This document shows, in pieces, positions 1 through 7,322 of a stretch of DNA of 40,000 nucleotides. How positions within the stretch are numbered: position 1 is the first letter of the stretch; every line of letters starts with the position of its first letter. The stretch is taken from contig SVJA01000016.1 in the NCBI GenBank assembly GCA_015069195.1, forward strand, positions 1 to 40,000, read 5' to 3'. The position numbers and the translations under genes are program-made. The notes under the pieces are model-generated. The model did not search any database. It had not been told where the DNA came from and saw only the letters and a list, made by a program, of their open reading frames with translations. Source of the DNA: Oscillospiraceae bacterium. GTDB taxonomy: Bacteria; Bacillota; Clostridia; UBA1212.

Positions 1-1
1 T

Positions 2-571
2 CTTACTTGGTACAGACCTGATGATTATTACGGTCATTCTGATTGGAAAGGTACTTGGGACAAGGAAGGCGGCGGTGTTATCATTGACCAGGCGATTCAT
101 TCTATAGATATGGCGAATTGGTTTATAGGTGCAAATCCCGTAGAAGTACAGTCTACACTTCATAACAGAAATCACAAAAATATGGTGGTTGAGGACAGTG
201 CGGAAGGTCTTATAAAGTACGAGGACGGTACATTACTTGCGTTCTATGCGATGAATAACTATAAGACTGATGACGATATCGAAATCAGACTTTTCTGTGA
301 AAAAGGCTCTGTAAGACTTTCGTACAATGATGTTTCGATTATATATAATGACGGTACAAAAGAATACGAAGTCAACAAGGCACAAGAAATTGTTTCCTAC
401 ACAGGCGGAAAGAGTTACTGGGGAACACAGCACGCTGTTCAGATTGACCGTTTCTATCGTGCGCTTGGCGGTATGATACCTCTTGAGTTAAGTGCAAAAG
501 AAGTTCTTTCTACGCAGAAAATTATTTGTGACATATACAAAAATGATGATATGAAATTAAAACCTGTTTAA
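2..571 (+). CDS. Gfo/Idh/MocA-family oxidoreductase, C-terminal part (5' end outside window)
   Basis: The open frame runs in from the left edge and stops with TAA at 569-571, so about 189 residues of the C-terminal half are present and the Rossmann NAD-binding domain lies upstream of the window. The visible start carries the segment WKGTWDKEGGGVIIDQAIHS followed by DMANW. The G-G-G-x-(I/V)-x-D-x-x-x-H-x-x-D pattern is the typical substrate-side signature of this family, with the His and Asp near the active site. The rest fits the mixed alpha/beta C-terminal domain. Family members oxidise or epimerise sugars and inositols with NAD(P). The exact substrate cannot be told. An internal ATG at 110 is not the true start, because the conserved motif lies before it. 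The sugar isomerase downstream, across a tRNA gene, suggests a carbohydrate-catabolism neighbourhood. Confidence 0.85.
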   Translation, partial: LTWYRPDDYYGHSDWKGTWDKEGGGVIIDQAIHSIDMANWFIGANPVEVQSTLHNRNHKNMVVEDSAEGLIKYEDGTLLAFYAMNNYKTDDDIEIRLFCEKGSVRLSYNDVSIIYNDGTKEYEVNKAQEIVSYTGGKSYWGTQHAVQIDRFYRALGGMIPLELSAKEVLSTQKIICDIYKNDDMKLKPV

Positions 572-596
572 ATTTATCATATCGGAAAAATTTTAC

Positions 597-624
597 TTGC
601 AATAATTCAAAACTGATGTATAAT
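597..624 (+). promoter_or_regulatory. Sigma-70-type promoter of the tRNA-Leu gene
   Basis: A TTGCAA -35 box (597-602), a 16-base spacer and a perfect TATAAT -10 box (619-624) lie just ahead of the tRNA, which begins at 637. The predicted start, near 631, leaves a very short 5' leader. Confidence 0.75.
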
Positions 625-636
625 GGGTTCTGTTGT

Positions 637-720
637 GCCGGCGTGATGGAATTGGCAGACGTACTGGACTCAAAATCCAGCGGTGGCGACACCGTACCGG
701 TTCGACCCCGGTCGCCGGCA
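637..720 (+). tRNA. tRNA-Leu (anticodon CAA)
   Basis: This is an 84-base class II tRNA. The acceptor stem GCCGGCG (637-643) pairs with CGCCGGC (713-719), with discriminator A at 720. The D-arm contains TGGAATTGGCAGAC. The anticodon arm is CTGGA-CTCAAAA-TCCAG, giving anticodon CAA (reads UUG). A long variable arm follows, and the T-arm is ACCGG-TTCGACC-CCGGT. The 3' CCA is not encoded and must be added after transcription. The gene stands alone between a dehydrogenase and an isomerase gene and has its own promoter and terminator. Confidence 0.97.
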
Positions 721-726
721 TTTATG

Positions 727-765
727 AAATCGCCCTTATCAGTTTTGATAAGGGCGATTTTTCTA
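727..765 (+). terminator. Rho-independent terminator after tRNA-Leu
   Basis: A 14-bp perfect stem, AAATCGCCCTTATC (727-740) with GATAAGGGCGATTT (747-760), has a 6-base loop and is followed by T residues. Confidence 0.9.
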
Positions 766-813
766 TACTGTTTTTTTTTAATCGTAAATAAATTTTGAAG
801 GAGTGTTTTTATT

Positions 814-1647
814 ATGAAAATCGGTGCTATTATCGAAAGTTTTGCAAAACCGTTTGACGAGGCACTTGCTGAGGCAAAGAAAATCGGTGCTGACGGTATC
901 CAGGTATATGCAGGACATTCATTTTCTTTTGATGCGACTGATAAAGAATTAAAGGAAATCAGAAAAAAAGTTGAAGATCACGGACTTGCTTTTTCTGCCA
1001 TATGCGGTGACTTCGGTTGCGGTATGTACTATGAAAGAGATCGTGCGATGATAGACAGAGAAAAGAGAATTCTTGAGATGGCTAAGATTCTCGGCACAAA
1101 TATTGTTACTACACATATCGGTGTTGTTCCGGAGACCGAGAACTGCATACAGTATGAGTCTATGCATGTTGTATGTAAAGAACTTGCTGATTTTGCTAAG
1201 AGTATTGACGGTCATTTTGCTGTTGAGACAGGACCGGAGAAGGCGTATCTTTTGAAGGCTTTCCTTGACAACCTCGGCAGTGACGGTGTTGCGGTTAACC
1301 TTGACCCTGCAAACCTCGTTATGTGTGCCGGTGATGATCCGGTTGAGGCTGTTAAGATTCTTAAAGATTACATTGTGCATACTCACGCTAAAGACGGTGT
1401 TCAGGTATATCCTTTTGATACAAAGCAGTTATATGCACCTCAGTATTACGGTCTTGAATTTATCGGACTTGATTGCTTTAAAGAAGTTCCTCTCGGACAG
1501 GGTGGCGTAAATTGGAAAGAGTATATTGCAGCTCTTAAGAGTATCGGTTTTGACGGTTATCTCACCATCGAAAGAGAGTGCGGAGAGAATCCTGCTAAAG
1601 ATATCGGTGACGCGGTTAAGTTCCTTGAGTCTTTTAGTGTAAGATAA
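814..1647 (+). CDS. Sugar phosphate isomerase/epimerase (xylose isomerase-like TIM barrel)
   Basis: The 277-residue protein belongs to the AP-endonuclease-2/xylose-isomerase-like TIM-barrel superfamily. Such cytoplasmic metal-dependent enzymes interconvert sugars, inositols or related keto-sugars. Strand-end motifs that fit the metal and substrate site are visible: [11 protein letters not shown] (about residue 105), FAVETGPE (about 135), NLDPANLVM (about 162), VHTHAKDG (about 190) and [11 protein letters not shown] near the C-terminus. Start ATG 814 has AAGGAG at 798-803. A hairpin at 1671-1700 ends the transcript. The substrate is not identifiable. Proximity to a Gfo/Idh/MocA dehydrogenase and an AraC regulator suggests one carbohydrate pathway. 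Confidence 0.85.
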   Translation: MKIGAIIESFAKPFDEALAEAKKIGADGIQVYAGHSFSFDATDKELKEIRKKVEDHGLAFSAICGDFGCGMYYERDRAMIDREKRILEMAKILGTNIVTTHIGVVPETENCIQYESMHVVCKELADFAKSIDGHFAVETGPEKAYLLKAFLDNLGSDGVAVNLDPANLVMCAGDDPVEAVKILKDYIVHTHAKDGVQVYPFDTKQLYAPQYYGLEFIGLDCFKEVPLGQGGVNWKEYIAALKSIGFDGYLTIERECGENPAKDIGDAVKFLESFSVR

Positions 1648-1668
1648 TAAAATATAAAGTTCATAAAA

Positions 1669-1706
1669 AAAAGCGGCACAGCATCAAAACTGTGTCGCTT
1701 TTTTAT
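1669..1706. terminator. Bidirectional terminator between convergent genes
   Basis: Stem AAGCGGCACAG (1671-1681) pairs with CTGTGTCGCTT (1690-1700), with one G:T pair and an 8-base loop. An A-run precedes it and a T-run follows it, so it can terminate both the isomerase gene and the opposing AraC gene. Confidence 0.85.
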
Positions 1707-1707
1707 T

Positions 1708-2538
1708 TTACCATTCTATGCTGCTTATTTTTGACGGTGGTACACCGTAATATTTTTTGAAGCATCTGTTAAAGTAGTTTATATCACTGAATCCGCTCTC
1801 TTTTGCAATTTGATTTATCGGGGCTTCTTTTTTTAGCAGAAGAGCTTTTGCATGTTGAAGTCGTAACAAATGAATATATTTTGTTGAAGAAACTCCCGTG
1901 ACTTCTTTGAATTTCCTGCTGAAATATGATTCGTTGTACTTGAAATGCTCGCTTATTGATTGTGTAGTTATATTTTTTGTGTAGTTTGTATTGATATATG
2001 AAATGATTTCTCCGAATGATTTGTCTGCATATATGGACGTGCTTAATCTTTCTTCGATGCATTTACATAGCTCGGCAAACAAAATATAGATATTACCCAA
2101 AATATAGAAAGAGCAGTAGTTTGCTTGTTTAGGCGGATATTTTTCCGAAAGTTCATACAATTTATCTAAAGTTTCGGAAACTTCTTGACTATGTATGATT
2201 TCGCTATATGAGAAGTAGTTGTTTTCAAAAATTTCGATATACCTGTTAAATGCCGCAATGTCATTTTTCAACAAAGCCAGATCAAACATTATGATATCAA
2301 ATGATACTCCTTCGTCGGAGGCTGTGCATTCGTGAGGCGTTCCGGGGAAGATAAACATTGTATCGCCTTTTTGGGCATTTATTATTGTTTTACCGTTCTG
2401 TATCTTCGCTGACCCGGATGAAACCCTGAGTATTTCGACTCGCTTATGTGCATGCAAAGGAATACATATAATATTTTTTTCTGATGACATAGTGGCTATT
2501 TTTGTAGAAATATCTGTATATATGACCTCTTGATACAT
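1708..2538 (-). CDS. AraC-family transcriptional regulator with N-terminal cupin sensor
   Basis: The protein has 276 residues. Residues ~20-90 form a cupin-like ligand-sensing barrel: the IPLHAHKRVEILRVSSG segment followed by GDTMFIFPGTPHECT has the spaced His and Glu residues of the AraC_binding fold. Residues ~175-276 contain the paired helix-turn-helix of AraC/XylS activators, ending with the hallmark GFSDINYFNRCFKKYYGVPP. Members usually bind a sugar and activate neighbouring catabolic genes. The start codon at 2536-2538 is preceded by AGAGG on the minus strand, and a promoter lies at 2608-2636. It is divergent from the large dockerin protein gene and convergent with the isomerase gene, so either could be a target; the sequence does not decide which. 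Confidence 0.9.
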   Translation of the reverse strand: MYQEVIYTDISTKIATMSSEKNIICIPLHAHKRVEILRVSSGSAKIQNGKTIINAQKGDTMFIFPGTPHECTASDEGVSFDIIMFDLALLKNDIAAFNRYIEIFENNYFSYSEIIHSQEVSETLDKLYELSEKYPPKQANYCSFYILGNIYILFAELCKCIEERLSTSIYADKSFGEIISYINTNYTKNITTQSISEHFKYNESYFSRKFKEVTGVSSTKYIHLLRLQHAKALLLKKEAPINQIAKESGFSDINYFNRCFKKYYGVPPSKISSIEW

Positions 2539-2607
2539 AAAAACCTCTTTGAGTAAAAATACGACAAGTTTGGATAAAAAATATTCAATTAAAGTTTCTA
2601 TGTTTTT

Positions 2608-2636
2608 ATGTTAAACTAAAGAAAATTGATTGTCAA
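2608..2636 (-). promoter_or_regulatory. Promoter of the AraC regulator gene
   Basis: On the minus strand TTGACA (2631-2636), a 17-base spacer and TAACAT (2608-2613) form a good sigma-70-type promoter reading into the AraC gene. The rest of the 205-base divergent region (2539-2743) is AT-rich and shows no clear promoter for the rightward gene. Confidence 0.65.
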
Positions 2637-2779
2637 GCTATATTGATTTGTTTTTTTAAAAGTAAAATTTCTTATATATTGTAAATGGAATTTCTTGCAA
2701 ATATGATTTGCTTTTTATCGAACATACTTAACTTTAACGGGAGGTGAATTTTGTCGCATATAACTGTGGCAAGATTGTG

Positions 2780-5700
2780 ATGCTTAAAAAAGTTCTTAGT
2801 TTTTTGATTGCTGTTTGTATATTGGTTTCACCGCTCACTTTTGGTGTGCAGTATACCGATAATTTTGATACCGCTTTTATGACTTCTGATGCGGCGTCTG
2901 TTGCTCCTAACTATCGGGTGTTCAGACAGATAGATCAGGTATGGGGACAGTACGATCCGTCGGGTGGTGCCGGCTGTACTATATATAAGAACGGTTGCGG
3001 ATTGATTTCGATTGTTAATGCCGTTTACTATCTTAACGGCAATATCATAAATGTAAAGGCTTTGTTTGACTGGGCTTACAGCACAGGCGGTTACGGTACA
3101 AGCGGTACTTACAGAAATACTATTTATCCGAAACTTACTTCGACAATGGGTTCTGTTTACGGATTTTCTGTCGGTACTATGAAGTACGGCAAAGTTACAG
3201 ATTCTGCATTTATTTCACATCTCCAAAATGGTGGTACTGCCATTGTACATGTTGCAAATCACTTTATGTGTATTGCCGATTACGATGCGGCATCAGGCAG
3301 ATATCTTCTTTTGGACTGCGGTACCACATGGGGAAACCGTCATTCTTCCGTCGGCGGTAACTGGATGACTGCAAACGAGCTGCAGGGTGGCATTACATCA
3401 AATCTCAATGTTGACTGGTGGTGTCTTTTCTCAGCGGCTTCAGCGTCTTGTACAAATTATACTTTAACTGCTAAGGCAGGTTCAGGTAAAGGTTCCGTTT
3501 TCTTCTTTGACGATGTTTCTACTGCAAAATTTGCAGGCGGTGACTGTGTATTCTTCAGACCGGTTCCTGCGAGCGGTTACAAAGTGTCGTCCATTACTTT
3601 GAACGGAACTTCTATTGCTGTTCAGAATAACGGAAATCCGGCGATGTACCAGCTTACTATGCCTAAGGCTAATGCAGAACTTGTTGTAAACTTTACAACA
3701 GGCGGTACTACGAATTCCAATAATATGATAGTATCTTCTGCATCATATACACTTCCTGCATCCCTCGGCTCGAGAGGTGACTGTGCTGAGCCGAATACTT
3801 ATGTAGGTTGGTTCCCGGCAGGTACAACATCTTTTACAAAGGCTACAGCTATTACGTATTATTCTGCTACTGCATATTTTTATGAAAATAATAAGAGTGC
3901 AATCGGTTATACGATGGAAATGCAGGCCGGTTACCGGGGCGGAAATTATACAAAGTACAATACTACGGGTACTTTTATAGAGGTTATTTTTGATAATTCT
4001 ACAGGTAAGGCTGTTTCTAATACTGTGAACGTTACCGTAAGCGGTTCTGATCCGTTTGCAGATACATTGACTTATATTCCGAGCGGTAAGAACGGTAATA
4101 TTTCTGATGACGGTACTTCATCAGGCGGTGGTAATACAGGTGGCGGAACGACTACATATAATCTTAAACCGACAGATATTATTTTTGACGTGCCGGATGC
4201 AGGTGCCTGGATAAGTGCGGGAGCCGTCAGCTCGACTTCGCTTGCTTTTGAAACTACTTCAAAAGGTGATACTGCGTTAAAAATGACAGCATCCGCTTCA
4301 AGTGATCCGTTTGTTACATTAAATTATTCATTGCTTGATGTTTTCAGTGCAAGCACGTACAAATATATGATTGTTACTGCTATGACAACTTCGTCAAATA
4401 AAAATGCCAAGATGTATCTTTCTGCAGGTTCTTTGCAGGGTGCCTCGGAGTCTTGTGCTAAAGGCTGGCAGTGGAATAATGACGGATTGTGGCATGATTA
4501 TGTGATCGATCTCAGCTCTTTAAGTAACTGGACAGGTAACGTAAATCAGATAAGATTTGACTATTTCGACGGTGAGACCGCAGCCAACAGCGTGCTTTAT
4601 CTCCGATCTGTTCGTTTCTTGAGTTCCGCACCGTCAAATCCTACTGTTACAACTTCTTATTCAACCTTTGCAGTCGGGTCTGATATTGTTGTAAGTTATT
4701 CGGGTATTGAGAGTTATCTCGGTACTAAGCAGAATGCAGATGTTTACGTAGGTATTTATCCGCAGGGCGTAAAACCCGGTGAGAATGCATCACTTTTGTG
4801 GGCGGCTACTTCTTCTGTAAGCGGTACGGTAAACGTAACACAGAATGCTTTGGGCGGAAGTAAGTACGGTCAGACTCTTTCTAAAGGAGACTATACTGCA
4901 TGGATTTCTTATGACGGAAAGGGTACTACGGAAAGTTATAATATAAACAACGTAATGTTTGCTTCGAGCAGTTCATCTTGTGATTTCAGCATTGCAGATA
5001 CTGCAAGTTCTAAATATCCGAGTCTTAAAACGGATGATATTATCTTCGATATGCCGGATGCCGGTGCTTGGATTAGTGAAGGTTCTGTTAATCAATCTGC
5101 TTTAGCTTTTGAAACCACTTCAAAAGGTGATACCGCGTTAAAGCTAACTGCAAATGCGACTGCTACTAACGATGCATACGTTACTCTTAAATATTCATTG
5201 CTTGATACGATCAGTGCCGATGATTACAAATATATGATTATCACAGCTATGACAACTTCTTCAAATACCGATGCTAAGATGTATTTTTCAGCAGGTTCTT
5301 TGCAGGGTGCATCAGAATCTTGTGCAAAAGGATGGCAGTGGAATAACGATGGTTTATGGCATGATTATGTGATAGATCTTACTTCTTTAAGTAATTGGAC
5401 GGGTAACGTAAATCAGTTAAGATTTGACTATTTTAACGGAACCGTTGCTACCGGAACAGCACTTTATTTGCGTTCCGTTCGTTTTGTTAAATCTGCTCCG
5501 TCTAAACCTACCGTAACAACAGAGACTCCTTCTTTTGTAGTAGGTTCAGATATAGTTCTTAATTACTCAGGTCTTGATAGCTACTTAGATACAAAACAAA
5601 ATGCAGACGTTTACGTGGGTATTTATAATAAAGGCGAAAAACCGGGTTCTGTCGCTTCGTTGCAGTGGGCTGCCACTACTTCTACTAACGGCACAGTAAA

Positions 5701-7186
5701 CGTAACACAGAATGCTTTGGGCGGTTCTATGTTCGGTGCTGAACTTCCTGTGGGTGAGTATACTGCATGGATTACTTATGATGCGATGGGTACTACATCT
5801 TCCTATAACTTAAATAATGTAATGTTTGATTCTGCAAGTGCATCATATGATTTTGCTATTACTGAAAACTTGTATTCGCTCAACGCTACTGTTTCCGGCG
5901 GAAGCGGCAGCGCACACTTTGGTAATAACGTAACAAGTCTTAACGTAGAAGCCGGCTGGACCGTAAACGTTCAGGTGACTCCAAGCACCGGTTATAAAGT
6001 AAGCTCAATAAAGATAAACGGTACAGCGCAGACTATAAAAAATAACGGCGGAGAGTATGTTTATACTTTCACAATGCCTGCTCAGAATACAACCGTTGCG
6101 GTTACCTTTACAAAGATTCAGTATGCGGTATCAGTCGGCACTGTTTCAAACGGTACGGTGACACTTTCTAAAACAGGAAACGTTGACTATGGTACAACTA
6201 TCACGGTTACCGCTACACCTGCTACAGGTTATAAACTCAATCAGATACTTGTAAACGGTACAGTTATTTCCGGTACAACATTTACAGTAACGGCTGCCTC
6301 CACGGTAACTGCTACGTTTACTCAGAACTTATATTCTCTCAATGCTACTGTTTCCGGCGGAAGCGGTGTCGTACACTTTGGGGACAATGTTACGAGCGGA
6401 AATCTTGCATATGGCTCGACTGTAAATTATCAGGTAACACCAAGCACAGGTTATAAGGTTTCTAAGATTTTGGTGAACGGAACCGAGCAGACTATAAAAA
6501 ATAACGGCGGAGAGTATGTTTATACTTTCACAATGCCTGCTCAGAATACAACTGTTGCCGTTACCTTTACAAAGATTCAGTATGCGGTATCAGTCGGCAC
6601 TGTTTCAAACGGTACGGTGACACTTTCTAAAACAGGAAACGTTGACTATGGTACAACTATCACGGTTACTGCTACACCTGCTACAGGTTATAAACTCAAT
6701 CAGATACTTGTAAACGGTACAGCTATTTCCGGTACAACATTTACAGTAACGGCTGCCTCCACGGTAACTGCTGCGTTTAAACCGGTTATTTCGGACACGG
6801 ATTATGATTTTGTTGTCGGTGGAAGTACAGGCAGCACTGTAATATCCGCAACAGTTGGTCATACGATAGATGTTGCTCTTAATAATCTTGTTGCACTCGG
6901 TGGTTCGGATTCTGTTACAATCAAGAAGGCTGATGGTGAAGTTGCTGTAAATACAGATTTAATAGCAACCGGTATGATTGCTGAAATTGACGGCAAGGAT
7001 TACACAATCGTTGTATTCGGAGACGTCGATTGCGACGGTAAGGTTACTGTTGCTGATGCTCAAACTGCTTATGCTTGCCTTAAAGGTACTGCTGAACTTT
7101 CTGCTGCATCAAAGGACGCTGCTAAAATGGCTAAATCAGGTGCTGTATCTATTATCGATGTAATGGCTGTTTTGAATATGATCTGA
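2780..7186 (+). CDS. Secreted multimodular protein: C39-like cysteine peptidase, duplicated modules, InlB-type repeats and C-terminal dockerin
   Basis: The frame is open from GTG 2744; ATG 2780 is preferred because a signal peptide (MLKKVLSFLIAVCILVSP) starts exactly there. Numbering below is from GTG 2744 (subtract 12 for ATG). Residues ~58-230 resemble a C39-like papain-fold peptidase: candidate oxyanion Gln in FRQIDQVWG, Cys85 in KNGCGLISIVNA, His173 in VANHFMC and Asp191 in YLLLDCG. A beta-repeat domain (~236-318) and a second small domain follow. A ~287-residue module then occurs twice (from ~474 and ~761), followed by four InlB/Flg_new-like repeats arranged as a 153-residue tandem pair. 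Residues ~1352-1425 form a small pre-dockerin domain and 1426-1480 a type I dockerin (GDVDCDGKVTVAD then SGAVSIIDVMAVLNMI). The protein is therefore extracellular and probably docked to a cohesin. The peptidase substrate is unknown. Autoprocessing or adhesin function is possible. Confidence 0.8.
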   Translation: MLKKVLSFLIAVCILVSPLTFGVQYTDNFDTAFMTSDAASVAPNYRVFRQIDQVWGQYDPSGGAGCTIYKNGCGLISIVNAVYYLNGNIINVKALFDWAYSTGGYGTSGTYRNTIYPKLTSTMGSVYGFSVGTMKYGKVTDSAFISHLQNGGTAIVHVANHFMCIADYDAASGRYLLLDCGTTWGNRHSSVGGNWMTANELQGGITSNLNVDWWCLFSAASASCTNYTLTAKAGSGKGSVFFFDDVSTAKFAGGDCVFFRPVPASGYKVSSITLNGTSIAVQNNGNPAMYQLTMPKANAELVVNFTTGGTTNSNNMIVSSASYTLPASLGSRGDCAEPNTYVGWFPAGTTSFTKATAITYYSATAYFYENNKSAIGYTMEMQAGYRGGNYTKYNTTGTFIEVIFDNSTGKAVSNTVNVTVSGSDPFADTLTYIPSGKNGNISDDGTSSGGGNTGGGTTTYNLKPTDIIFDVPDAGAWISAGAVSSTSLAFETTSKGDTALKMTASASSDPFVTLNYSLLDVFSASTYKYMIVTAMTTSSNKNAKMYLSAGSLQGASESCAKGWQWNNDGLWHDYVIDLSSLSNWTGNVNQIRFDYFDGETAANSVLYLRSVRFLSSAPSNPTVTTSYSTFAVGSDIVVSYSGIESYLGTKQNADVYVGIYPQGVKPGENASLLWAATSSVSGTVNVTQNALGGSKYGQTLSKGDYTAWISYDGKGTTESYNINNVMFASSSSSCDFSIADTASSKYPSLKTDDIIFDMPDAGAWISEGSVNQSALAFETTSKGDTALKLTANATATNDAYVTLKYSLLDTISADDYKYMIITAMTTSSNTDAKMYFSAGSLQGASESCAKGWQWNNDGLWHDYVIDLTSLSNWTGNVNQLRFDYFNGTVATGTALYLRSVRFVKSAPSKPTVTTETPSFVVGSDIVLNYSGLDSYLDTKQNADVYVGIYNKGEKPGSVASLQWAATTSTNGTVNVTQNALGGSMFGAELPVGEYTAWITYDAMGTTSSYNLNNVMFDSASASYDFAITENLYSLNATVSGGSGSAHFGNNVTSLNVEAGWTVNVQVTPSTGYKVSSIKINGTAQTIKNNGGEYVYTFTMPAQNTTVAVTFTKIQYAVSVGTVSNGTVTLSKTGNVDYGTTITVTATPATGYKLNQILVNGTVISGTTFTVTAASTVTATFTQNLYSLNATVSGGSGVVHFGDNVTSGNLAYGSTVNYQVTPSTGYKVSKILVNGTEQTIKNNGGEYVYTFTMPAQNTTVAVTFTKIQYAVSVGTVSNGTVTLSKTGNVDYGTTITVTATPATGYKLNQILVNGTAISGTTFTVTAASTVTAAFKPVISDTDYDFVVGGSTGSTVISATVGHTIDVALNNLVALGGSDSVTIKKADGEVAVNTDLIATGMIAEIDGKDYTIVVFGDVDCDGKVTVADAQTAYACLKGTAELSAASKDAAKMAKSGAVSIIDVMAVLNMI
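4163..5866 (+). repeat. In-gene tandem duplication of an 861-base module (two copies)
   Basis: Unit 1 (4163-5023) and unit 2 (5024-5866) encode the same ~287-residue module with an 861-base offset. Shared landmarks include PDAGAWIS, FETTSKGDTALK, SAGSLQGASESCAKGWQWNN, GLWHDYVIDL and QNADVYVGIY. The copies are clearly homologous but diverged. Each module looks like a beta-sandwich of carbohydrate-binding type followed by a second beta domain. Confidence 0.9.
5867..6784 (+). repeat. In-gene tandem duplication of a 459-base unit (InlB-type beta repeats)
   Basis: Units 5867-6325 and 6326-6784 are offset by exactly 459 bases (153 codons). The last ~292 bases of each unit (6028-6319 against 6487-6778) differ at only five positions, while the first parts are more diverged. 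Each unit encodes two beta repeats of the type GYKVSSIKINGT...YTFTMPAQNTTVAVTFT. Confidence 0.92.
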
Positions 7187-7217
7187 AAAAGGATTGTTTA
7201 AAACAAAATATTTTATA

Positions 7218-7254
7218 ACAACACCCGGCATCTATGGAAGATACCGGGTGTTGT
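7218..7254 (+). terminator. Hairpin after the dockerin peptidase gene
   Basis: ACAACACCCGG (7218-7228) pairs with CCGGGTGTTGT (7244-7254), and the stem extends inward past one mismatch. The T-tail is poor (ATTATA), so termination efficiency is uncertain. Confidence 0.65.
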
Positions 7255-7261
7255 ATTATAC

Positions 7262-7302
7262 TGAAAAAGCCGTTGCTGCGTTTGTCAGCCGCAACGGCTT
7301 TT
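7262..7302 (-). terminator. Terminator of serS
   Basis: AAAAGCCGTTGC (7265-7276) and GCAACGGCTTTT (7291-7302) form a stem. On the minus strand the T-run lies after the hairpin, as expected for serS, which ends at 7323. It could also work weakly in the plus direction. Confidence 0.8.
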
Positions 7303-7322
7303 AACGTTTAAATCGGAAGAAA

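Noticed and set aside
616-798. 60-codon open frame over the tRNA-Leu gene
   Set aside because: It reads through the tRNA and its terminator and has no protein-like pattern; the tRNA explains the sequence.
949-1386. 145-codon minus-strand open frame inside the isomerase gene
   Set aside because: It lies antisense within a well-supported gene, has no ribosome site and resembles no family.
2744-7186. Cohesin domain in the large secreted protein
   Set aside because: The repeated modules look like carbohydrate-binding or InlB-type beta repeats; no cohesin-like segment was recognised.
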